Of a stretch of 64,000 nucleotides of DNA, positions 1 to 7,931 are shown one piece after another (the stretch's first letter is position 1; every line of letters begins with the position of its first letter). Under the pieces are notes generated by a model. The model made no database searches. It worked only from the letters and a program-made list of their open reading frames with translations, and was not told the origin of the DNA. This DNA is from Bradyrhizobium sp. 164 (GTDB taxonomy: Bacteria; Pseudomonadota; Alphaproteobacteria; Rhizobiales; Xanthobacteraceae). The stretch spans positions 310,001-374,000 of the forward strand of contig NZ_JADPKA010000083.1 in NCBI RefSeq assembly GCF_023073715.1. Direction: 5' to 3'. The translations under genes and the position numbers were made by a program.

Positions 1-1
1 G

Positions 2-1966
2 GCGGTGAATGTGGAGGCGCAGTCGCGCAGCCTGTCTTCACTGCTCAGCGCCACCAAGCGGCTGATCTCGGTGCGCAAGTCGACGCTCGCCTTCGGCCGC
101 GGCACCATGACCTTCATCCGCCCCGCCAACCGCGCCGTGCTGGCCTATGTCCGGCAATATCGCGACGAGGTGATCCTCTGCGTCGCCAATTTGTCGCGCG
201 CCGCGCAGGCAACCGAGCTCGATCTGTCGCCCTGGAAGGACCGCATCCCACAGGAAATGCTCGGCCGCACGCGCTTTCCTCCGATCGGTGAACTGCCCTA
301 CATGATCACGCTGGGGCCCTACGGCTTCTACTGGTTCCAGCTTCAGGAGCGCGACAAGTCCGAGCCGGTGACGCCGCGCGCGGTGCCGGAGTTCGAGACC
401 TTGGTGGTGCCGGTGAACTCGAATTGGGTGTCGCTCGCCCGCGAGCGTGGCGTGTTCGAGCGCGATGTGCTGCCGGGGTTCCTCTCGCGGACGCGGTGGT
501 ATCCCGAGCACAATGCCAAGCACATCAAGACCGCGTTGACATCGGCGGTGCCGTTCTGCGACATCGGCGACAACCGGCCCTGGATCGCGTTCTTCGAGAC
601 CAACCAAGGAGACGTGGCGACACGCTACGTGCTGCCGTTGCAGATCGAGTGGGTGCGTTTCGACCGCGAGCGCTTCAATCCGAAGGCGCTCGCCGCCGTG
701 CGACAGGGCGCGCGCGAAGGCACGCTGCTCGATGTCGCGACCGACCAGATCTTCATCGGCCTGTTCCTGCGCAATTTGTCGCAGAACCTAGTGGTGGAGG
801 AGAACAATCTGCGGCTGGAGTTCAAGGCAACCAGCCGGTTTGCCGATTACATCATCAAGGAGCCCGAACGCATCCGCGCGATCGAACAGTCGAACAGCAC
901 GGCGCTGGTCGACAACCAATACGTCGCCAAGATCTATCGGCGGCTCGAAAGCGGCGTCAGTCCCGAGATCGAGATCGGCCATTACCTCACGGAGGTCGCA
1001 CGCTTTGCCAATACGCCGCCGCTGCTGGGCAGCGTCGAGCTGGTCGAGGGCGAGCAGCGCAGCACGCTCGGCGTGCTGCATGCCTATGTCGAGAACCAGG
1101 GCGACGGCTGGACGATGACAACGGGCTATCTCGATCGCTATATCGACGAGCAGCGCGTATTGCCAGCGGGCGAAACGCTGCGCGAGACCCAGGAGCAGGC
1201 ACCTTATCTGCACTTCGTGGCGCAGATCGGCCGGCGGCTCGGCGAACTGCACGTCGCTCTGGCCGCGGCAACGCCGGACGATCTCGCTCCGGAGCCGATC
1301 GGCTCCGCGTACGTCAAGCACCTCGTATCCGACCTCAAGGCGCGCGCCGAGCAGGTTTTCGAACGGCTGGCCGAGAGCCGCGACGGCCTGCGGGAGGCGG
1401 ACCGGCCGCTGATCGATCAGCTCACGGAGGCGCGCGCGACCCTGCCCGACCGACTGAATGCGCTATTGCCTTCCGGGATCGGCGGGTTGAACATCCGTCA
1501 TCATGGCGACTTCCGCCTCGGGCAAACTCTGATCGTGAAGGACGATATCTTCATCATCGACTTCGACGGCGATCCGCGTGTTCCATTGGCCGACAAGCGG
1601 CGCAAGGCGCCGGCCGCGCGCGACGTCGCGGGCCTGATCCACTCGATTGATGTTTCGGTTAACACGGCTCTCGGTCGCGCGCTCACAGGCGCCTCCGACG
1701 AGCAGGGCCGGCTCACGGCCGCGCTCGACGAATGGCGCGAGCGCGCCACCGCAACCTTCCTGTCCGCCTATCGCGAAGCCATGACCGATCGGCGGCTGTG
1801 GCCGGACAATCCGCAATCCGCGCAAGGCCTGTTAAGGTTCTTCCTGCTTGATCAAGCGTTCGACGAAGTAGAGTACGAGCTGTCCCACCGGCCTGAGGGG
1901 CTCCATGCGCCGCTGACCGGACTGCTTCGCATTCTGTCCAGTGCCGAGGGCGAAGCCCATGCCTAA
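2..1966 (+). CDS. treS: trehalose synthase C-terminus fused to maltokinase (5' truncated)
   Basis: This is the 3' part of a bifunctional trehalose synthase/maltokinase; the window begins inside the gene, so the GH13 catalytic core is missing. The first 115 or so residues look like the C-terminal beta domain of TreS (ending near GPYGFYWFQL). The rest is a maltokinase with an aminoglycoside-phosphotransferase-like catalytic motif HHGDFRLGQ and the metal-binding IDFDGDP near nucleotides 1498-1580. Known role of the family: TreS turns trehalose into maltose and maltokinase makes maltose 1-phosphate, the donor for GlgE. The stop overlaps the glgB start by 8 bases, so the two are translationally coupled. 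I expect glgE just upstream of the window (inference). Confidence 0.93.
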   Translation, partial: AVNVEAQSRSLSSLLSATKRLISVRKSTLAFGRGTMTFIRPANRAVLAYVRQYRDEVILCVANLSRAAQATELDLSPWKDRIPQEMLGRTRFPPIGELPYMITLGPYGFYWFQLQERDKSEPVTPRAVPEFETLVVPVNSNWVSLARERGVFERDVLPGFLSRTRWYPEHNAKHIKTALTSAVPFCDIGDNRPWIAFFETNQGDVATRYVLPLQIEWVRFDRERFNPKALAAVRQGAREGTLLDVATDQIFIGLFLRNLSQNLVVEENNLRLEFKATSRFADYIIKEPERIRAIEQSNSTALVDNQYVAKIYRRLESGVSPEIEIGHYLTEVARFANTPPLLGSVELVEGEQRSTLGVLHAYVENQGDGWTMTTGYLDRYIDEQRVLPAGETLRETQEQAPYLHFVAQIGRRLGELHVALAAATPDDLAPEPIGSAYVKHLVSDLKARAEQVFERLAESRDGLREADRPLIDQLTEARATLPDRLNALLPSGIGGLNIRHHGDFRLGQTLIVKDDIFIIDFDGDPRVPLADKRRKAPAARDVAGLIHSIDVSVNTALGRALTGASDEQGRLTAALDEWRERATATFLSAYREAMTDRRLWPDNPQSAQGLLRFFLLDQAFDEVEYELSHRPEGLHAPLTGLLRILSSAEGEAHA

Positions 1967-4097
1967 ACTGCCTGCCGAGGCCTACGCGATCATCGAGGGC
2001 CGCCACTCCGATCCGTTCCACTATCTCGGGCTGCACCCCGAGGGCGGTAGAAGCGTGGTGCGCGCCTTTCTGCCCGAAGCCTCCAATGTCGAGGTGGTCG
2101 GCGAGCATGGCGAAGTCGCCCCGCTCGACCGCGTGCACGATTCCGGCCTGTTCATCGGGGCGCTGCCTAACGCCTCGAAACGTTATCAGCTGCGCGCAAA
2201 ATTCGGAGGCAACGTCGTCGAGTTCGAGGATGCCTACCGCTTTCCGCCGATCCTGACCGATTTCGACCTTTATCTGCTCGGCGAAGGCACTCACCAGCGC
2301 CTTTACGACAAGCTCGGCGCCCATCCGATGCGGCACGAAGGTGTCGATGGCATCGGCTTCGTGGTGCTGGCGCCGAATGCGCGGCGCGTCTCCGTGGTCG
2401 GCGATTTCAATTTCTGGGATGGCCGGCGCCATCCCATGCGCGTACGCGGTAGCGGCTATTGGGAACTATTCATCCCGCATGCGAAGGTTGGTGATCACTA
2501 CAAGTTCGAAATCATCGGCCCGCACGGCCATCTGCTTCCGCTGAAGTCCGATCCGCTGGCGTTCGCGAGCGAGGTGCGGCCGAAGACCGCCTCCATCGTG
2601 TTCGACGAGGCGCATCTGCCGCGGCCACGGCCGGCGCCCGACGGCATCAACGCGCTGTCGGCGCCGATGTCGATCTACGAGGTCCATCTCGGCTCGTGGC
2701 GGCGCAAGAACGGCAATGAATGGCTCACCTATCGCGAGTTGGCCGAGCAGCTACCGGCCTACGCGCGCGACATGGGTTTCACCCATCTCGAATTCCTGCC
2801 TGTCAGCGAGCATCCCTTCGACGGCTCGTGGGGCTACCAACCGACCGGCCTTTATGCGCCGACCAGCCGCTTCGGCACGCCGGAGGATTTTGCCGCGCTG
2901 GTCGATGCCTGCCATCGCGAGGGCGTCGGCGTGCTGCTCGACTGGGTGCCCGGCCATTTCCCGGACGATCCGCATGGCCTCGGCAGCTTCGACGGCACCG
3001 CGCTCTACGAGCACGCCAACCCGCTCCAGGGTCGCCATCTGGATTGGGGCACGCTGATCTACAATTACGGCCGCACCGAAGTGACGAACTTCCTGGTGTC
3101 GAACGCTCTGTTCTGGCTGGAGCGCTACGCGATCGACGGGCTGCGCGTCGATGCGGTGGCATCCATGCTCTATCTCGATTACAGCCGGCCGCCCGGAGCG
3201 TGGATTCCGAACCAGTACGGCGGGCGGGAGAACATCGAGGCGATCAACTTCTTGCGCCGCTTCAACACGGAAGTCTTCGCCCGCTTCGCGCAGGCGACCA
3301 CGGCGGCTGAGGAGTCCACCGCCTGGCCTCAGGTCTCGCGCCCGGTCGAATTCGGCGGGCTCGGCTTCGGCTACAAATGGAACATGGGCTGGATGCACGA
3401 CACGCTGAGCTACATCAGCAAGGATCCGATCTACCGCAAGCACCATCACGGCGAGATCCTGTTCGGCCTTCATTATGCGTTCTCGGAAAACTTCATCCTG
3501 CCGCTGTCTCATGACGAGGTCGTGCACGGCAAACGCTCGATTCTCGGCCGCATGCCAGGCGACGAGTGGCAGCGCTTTGCGAACTTGCGCGCCTATTACA
3601 GCTTCATGTTCGGCCATCCCGGCAAGAAGCTGTTGTTCATGGGCGCGGAGATCGCGCAGAGCCGCGAATGGAACCACGACCAGTCGCTCGACTGGCACCT
3701 GCTCGAATACAAGTACCATTCCGGCATCCAGGCGCTGATCCGCGATCTCAACCGGCTCTATCGCGCGGTGCCGGCGCTGCATCAGATGGATTGCGACCAG
3801 GCCGGCTTCGAATGGTTGATCACCGACGATGCCAACCGCAACGTCTTCGCCTGGCTGCGCAAGGGTTTCGACGAGCAGGCGCGATGCCTGGTGATCGTCA
3901 ACTTCTCGCCGAACGTCTATCAGAATTACCGCGTACGCGTGCCCTTTGGCGGCAAGTGGAAGGAAGTGCTCAACTCGGATTCCGCCCATTATGGCGGCAG
4001 CAATGTCGGCAACATCGGCGAAGTTCACGCCGAGGGCGGCGAGCTCCGCCTCACGATTCCGCCGCTTGCCGCAATCTTCCTCGTTCCGGAAAGCTGA
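1959..4097 (+). CDS. glgB: 1,4-alpha-glucan branching enzyme
   Basis: GlgB makes alpha-1,6 branches in glycogen or in GlgE-derived glucan. The 712-residue product has an N-terminal CBM48 module and a GH13 barrel with all four signature regions: DWVPGHF, GLRVDAVASM with the nucleophile at Asp398, AAEEST with the acid/base at Glu451, and LPLSHDEVVHGK. I take the ATG at 1959 (protein MPKLPAEAY...) rather than the GTG at 1941, because it gives a normal N-terminus and a short 8-base overlap with the maltokinase. Only 3 bases separate it from glgX. Length is normal for the short-N-terminus GlgB class. Confidence 0.96.
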   Translation: MPKLPAEAYAIIEGRHSDPFHYLGLHPEGGRSVVRAFLPEASNVEVVGEHGEVAPLDRVHDSGLFIGALPNASKRYQLRAKFGGNVVEFEDAYRFPPILTDFDLYLLGEGTHQRLYDKLGAHPMRHEGVDGIGFVVLAPNARRVSVVGDFNFWDGRRHPMRVRGSGYWELFIPHAKVGDHYKFEIIGPHGHLLPLKSDPLAFASEVRPKTASIVFDEAHLPRPRPAPDGINALSAPMSIYEVHLGSWRRKNGNEWLTYRELAEQLPAYARDMGFTHLEFLPVSEHPFDGSWGYQPTGLYAPTSRFGTPEDFAALVDACHREGVGVLLDWVPGHFPDDPHGLGSFDGTALYEHANPLQGRHLDWGTLIYNYGRTEVTNFLVSNALFWLERYAIDGLRVDAVASMLYLDYSRPPGAWIPNQYGGRENIEAINFLRRFNTEVFARFAQATTAAEESTAWPQVSRPVEFGGLGFGYKWNMGWMHDTLSYISKDPIYRKHHHGEILFGLHYAFSENFILPLSHDEVVHGKRSILGRMPGDEWQRFANLRAYYSFMFGHPGKKLLFMGAEIAQSREWNHDQSLDWHLLEYKYHSGIQALIRDLNRLYRAVPALHQMDCDQAGFEWLITDDANRNVFAWLRKGFDEQARCLVIVNFSPNVYQNYRVRVPFGGKWKEVLNSDSAHYGGSNVGNIGEVHAEGGELRLTIPPLAAIFLVPES

Positions 4098-4100
4098 CAC

Positions 4101-6179
4101 ATGCGCCTGACTGCTGGATCGCCCGCACGCCTCGGCGCAAGCTGGGACGGACGCGGCACCAATTTCGCGCTGTTCTCCGCCAACGCGCAGAAGGTCGAGC
4201 TCTGCCTGTTCGACACACAGGGCCGCCGCGAGCTCGAACGCATCGAATTGCCTGAGAGGACCGAAGACGTCTGGCACTGCTATCTCAACGACGTCTCGCC
4301 CGGCCAGCTCTACGGTTACCGCGTGCACGGCCCCTACGAGCCCGAGCACGGCCACCGCTTCAACGCCAACAAGCTGCTGCTCGACCCCTATGCCAAGCGG
4401 CTTGCAGGACGGTTGGTCTGGAGCGATGCGCATTTCGCCTACCGCACCGGGTCACCACGCGAGGACCTGTCGTTCGACCGGCGCGACAATGCGCGCGGCA
4501 TGCCAAAGGCCGTCGTCGTCGACGAGACCTTCAACTGGGGCCGGCGTGAGATCAGGCCCAACATCCCCTGGGAAGACACCATCATCTACGAGGCCCACGT
4601 CAAGGGCCTGACGCAGAAGCGCGATGACGTGCCGCCGAACCTGCGCGGCACCTATGGCGGTCTGTCATCGCCGGCGATGATCGAGCATCTGAAGAGGCTC
4701 GACGTCACCACGATCGAGCTCCTGCCGGTGCACAGCTTCGTCGACGACCGCATCCTGGTGGAGAAGAAGCTTGCCAATTACTGGGGCTACAATACGCTGT
4801 CCTTCTTCGCGCCCGAGCCGCGCTACGCGCAGGACAACGCGCTCGATTCCTTCCGCACAACGGTCGCGCGGCTGCACGACGCCGGCATCGAGGTTATGCT
4901 GGACGTCGTCTACAACCACACCGCCGAGGGCAATCACCTCGGGCCGACACTGTGCTACCGCGGCATCGACAACGCCTCCTATTACTGGCTGAACCGCGAG
5001 AACCCGCGCTATTACGACGACTTCACCGGCTGCGGCTCGTCGGTGAACCTCACCCATCCGCGCGTGCTCCAGATGGTGATGGATTCGCTTCGCTACTGGG
5101 TCGAGGTCTGCCATGTCGACGGCTTCCGTTTCGACCTCGCCACCACGTTGGCGCGCGGCCCGAACGGTTTTGATCGCGGTAGCTCGTTCCTGACCGCGGT
5201 CCGGCAGGATCCCGTGCTGGCGACCGTCAAGCTCGTCGCCGAACCGTGGGATCTCGGGCTCGGCGGCTACCAGGTCGGCGCCTTCCCCTCGCAATGGTCG
5301 GAATGGAACGATCGCTACCGCAGCGCCATGCGCCGCTACTGGAGCGGCGAAGGCAGCCTGATTGGCGACATCTCCAGCCGTATGACGGCGTCATCCGACC
5401 TCTTCAACCATGACGGAAGACGGCCGCGCGCCAGCATCAACCACATCACCGTGCATGACGGCTTCACGCTCGCCGACCTCTTCAGCTACAACGAGAAGCA
5501 CAACGAGGCTAACGGCGAGGACAATCGCGACGGCTCCAATGACAACCACAGCAACAATTGCGGCGTCGAGGGCCCGACTGACGACCTCCAGATCCTCGGT
5601 CTGCGCCGGCAGCTTCGCAAGAACGTGCTGGCCTGCCTGATGCTGGCGCAAGGCGTTCCGCTGATCCTCGCCGGCGACGAGGTCGGCAATTCGCAAACCG
5701 GCAACAACAATGCCTATTGCCAGGACAACGAGGTCGGCTGGATCAATTGGGACAATCTCGGCAAAGAGGACGACGACATGGTCGATTTCGTCGCCCATCT
5801 CGCCGACATCCGCCGCCGGTTCTCGCAACTGCGCAGCCATCGCTGGCTCGATGGCCGCCCGAAAGACGGCATCTCCTACGGTGCGCTGTGGCTGACGCCG
5901 GCCGGCGACGAGATGACGGAGAACGATTGGAAATTCCCGGAAGGGCGGTTTCTCTCCTATGTGATGGGACCGATGGAACCGGGCAGCGCCGCGATCTTTA
6001 TCGTTCTGAACGCCGCTCCTGAAGAGATCGCATTCAAATTGCCCAAAATGACCGAATACAAGAGCTGGCAGCAGATCCTCAACACGACCGAGGCCAGGCT
6101 GAACTCGATCGACTTCCTGCCCGGAAGCGACAGCAAAGCGCCGCCGCGATCCGTGCTCGCCTTCGCGGGGGCGCTATGA
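4101..6179 (+). CDS. glgX: glycogen debranching enzyme GlgX
   Basis: GlgX is an isoamylase-type enzyme that removes short alpha-1,6 branches left after phosphorylase action. The 692-residue product has the CBM48-like N-terminus and a GH13_11 barrel with DVVYNHTAEGN, GFRFDLATTL (nucleophile Asp345), the AEPWD motif (acid/base Glu381) and HDGFTL. It sits 3 bases after glgB and overlaps treZ by the four bases ATGA, so it belongs to the same operon. Next to treY and treZ it probably supplies linear maltodextrins for trehalose formation (inference from context). Confidence 0.95.
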   Translation: MRLTAGSPARLGASWDGRGTNFALFSANAQKVELCLFDTQGRRELERIELPERTEDVWHCYLNDVSPGQLYGYRVHGPYEPEHGHRFNANKLLLDPYAKRLAGRLVWSDAHFAYRTGSPREDLSFDRRDNARGMPKAVVVDETFNWGRREIRPNIPWEDTIIYEAHVKGLTQKRDDVPPNLRGTYGGLSSPAMIEHLKRLDVTTIELLPVHSFVDDRILVEKKLANYWGYNTLSFFAPEPRYAQDNALDSFRTTVARLHDAGIEVMLDVVYNHTAEGNHLGPTLCYRGIDNASYYWLNRENPRYYDDFTGCGSSVNLTHPRVLQMVMDSLRYWVEVCHVDGFRFDLATTLARGPNGFDRGSSFLTAVRQDPVLATVKLVAEPWDLGLGGYQVGAFPSQWSEWNDRYRSAMRRYWSGEGSLIGDISSRMTASSDLFNHDGRRPRASINHITVHDGFTLADLFSYNEKHNEANGEDNRDGSNDNHSNNCGVEGPTDDLQILGLRRQLRKNVLACLMLAQGVPLILAGDEVGNSQTGNNNAYCQDNEVGWINWDNLGKEDDDMVDFVAHLADIRRRFSQLRSHRWLDGRPKDGISYGALWLTPAGDEMTENDWKFPEGRFLSYVMGPMEPGSAAIFIVLNAAPEEIAFKLPKMTEYKSWQQILNTTEARLNSIDFLPGSDSKAPPRSVLAFAGAL

Positions 6180-7930
6180 GGCCATCCTTCGGGGCGAGGC
6201 CGACCAAGGACGGCGTGTCGTTCCGGCTGTGGGCGCCCGGCGCGCGCCGTGTCGACCTCCTGCTCGACAGAAGGCACGCGATGCAGCGCCGGCAGGATGG
6301 CTGGTACGTGGCCGATATTGCCGGGCTGCGCGCCGGTAGCGATTACAAATTCCGGATCGACGACGAGATCGAGGTGCCCGATCCGGCCTCGGCATTCCAG
6401 CCGGCGGATGTGTTTGGCCCGAGCGAGGTGATCGATCACGACGTCTTCGCCTGGCGCGCGCGCGATTGGCGCGGCTGCCCTTGGGAAGAGACGGTGCTGA
6501 TCGAGACCCATGTCGGCACCTTCACGCCGGAGGGCACGTACCGCGCCATGATCGACAAGCTCGATCATCTCACAACGACCGGCATCACTGCACTGGAATT
6601 AATGCCGCTGGCCGATTTCGCCGGCCGCCGCGGCTGGGGCTATGACGGGGTGCTGTGGTATGCGCCCGACAGCACCTATGGCCGGCCCGAAGACCTGAAG
6701 ACGCTGATCGACGAGGCACATCTGCGCGGGCTCATGGTGTTCCTCGACGTCGTCTACAATCATTTCGGTCCCGAGGGGAATTACCTGGGCCGCTATGCGC
6801 CGACCTTCTTTACCGAGGCACACACGCCCTGGGGCAGCGCGATCGATTATCGCGTGCCCCAGGTGCGCGCATTCGCGGTCGAGAACGCGCTGTCCTGGCT
6901 CAGCGACTACCGCTTCGATGGCCTGCGGCTGGATGCCGCCAACCACATCATGGCAGTGCCCGGCGAGCAGTCGATGCTGCAAGACCTCAGCGTCGCCGCC
7001 GGCGAGCTCGCCAAGGCCACGGGACGGCACATCCATCTCGTGTTGGAGAACGGCGACAACCGTGCGAGCCTGCTCGATGCCGCCCAGGAGCCGCCGAACG
7101 GCAAATATCGCGGTCAGTGGAACGACGACTATCACCACGTCTGGCACGTGATGCTGACCGGCGAGCTCGCCGGTTACTATGCCGACTACCAGACCCCGCG
7201 CATGGATCTTGCGCGCGCGCTCGCATCGGGCTTCGTCTACCAGGGCGAGATCTCGGAATTCTGGGGCAAGAAGCCGCGCGGCGAGCCGAGCGGCGAGCTG
7301 CCGCCGGCGACCTTCGTCAATTTTCTCCAGAACCACGACCAGATCGGCAACCGCCCACTCGGCGACCGGCTCGAGAGCCTGGCAGGATCAAAGCAGATCG
7401 AAGCCGCGCTCGCGGTGACGCTTCTCGCACCGATGATCCCGATGCTGTTCATGGGCGAGGAATGGGGCTCGACAGCGCCCTTCCCGTTCTTCTGCGATTT
7501 TCAGGGCGGCCTTGCCGATGCCGTCCGCAAGGGGCGCAAGCAGGAATATGCCTGGGCTTACGAGAAATATGGCGACGAGGTACCGGATCCGCTCGATCCG
7601 GCCACGCTGCAATCGGCCGTGCTCGACTGGACCGGCCGCACCTCCGAACAGAAGGCACGACTCGCGCTGGTGCGCGAGCTGCTCGCCGTCCGCCGCCAGG
7701 AGGTCATGCCCCGCCTGAAAGGAGCGAGTTTCGGCGATGCCGAGGCAGCGGATACGGGCTTGCTCACCGCGCATTGGCGAATGGGCGACGGCACGACTCT
7801 GCGCTTGGCCGCCAATCTCTCGGACAAGGATATCGCGTATTCCAACCTCAATTCGGGCACGCCGATCTGGGGCGGCGAGGCCGGCGAGCGGCTTCCGCCC
7901 TGGTCGGTGGTCTGGCGTCTCGGAGGCTAG
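6176..7930 (+). CDS. treZ: malto-oligosyltrehalose trehalohydrolase
   Basis: TreZ releases trehalose from the reducing end of maltooligosyl-trehalose made by TreY. The 584-residue protein starts with a CBM48-like beta domain and continues with a GH13_10 barrel carrying DVVYNHFGPEGN, GLRLDAANHI (nucleophile Asp253), VLENGDN (acid/base Glu291) and LQNHDQIGNR. The LENGDN form with the long EGN insertion is typical of TreZ and separates it from GlgB. The start ATG overlaps the glgX stop as ATGA, and treY follows after 1 base. Confidence 0.95.
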   Translation: MRPSFGARPTKDGVSFRLWAPGARRVDLLLDRRHAMQRRQDGWYVADIAGLRAGSDYKFRIDDEIEVPDPASAFQPADVFGPSEVIDHDVFAWRARDWRGCPWEETVLIETHVGTFTPEGTYRAMIDKLDHLTTTGITALELMPLADFAGRRGWGYDGVLWYAPDSTYGRPEDLKTLIDEAHLRGLMVFLDVVYNHFGPEGNYLGRYAPTFFTEAHTPWGSAIDYRVPQVRAFAVENALSWLSDYRFDGLRLDAANHIMAVPGEQSMLQDLSVAAGELAKATGRHIHLVLENGDNRASLLDAAQEPPNGKYRGQWNDDYHHVWHVMLTGELAGYYADYQTPRMDLARALASGFVYQGEISEFWGKKPRGEPSGELPPATFVNFLQNHDQIGNRPLGDRLESLAGSKQIEAALAVTLLAPMIPMLFMGEEWGSTAPFPFFCDFQGGLADAVRKGRKQEYAWAYEKYGDEVPDPLDPATLQSAVLDWTGRTSEQKARLALVRELLAVRRQEVMPRLKGASFGDAEAADTGLLTAHWRMGDGTTLRLAANLSDKDIAYSNLNSGTPIWGGEAGERLPPWSVVWRLGG

Positions 7931-7931
7931 C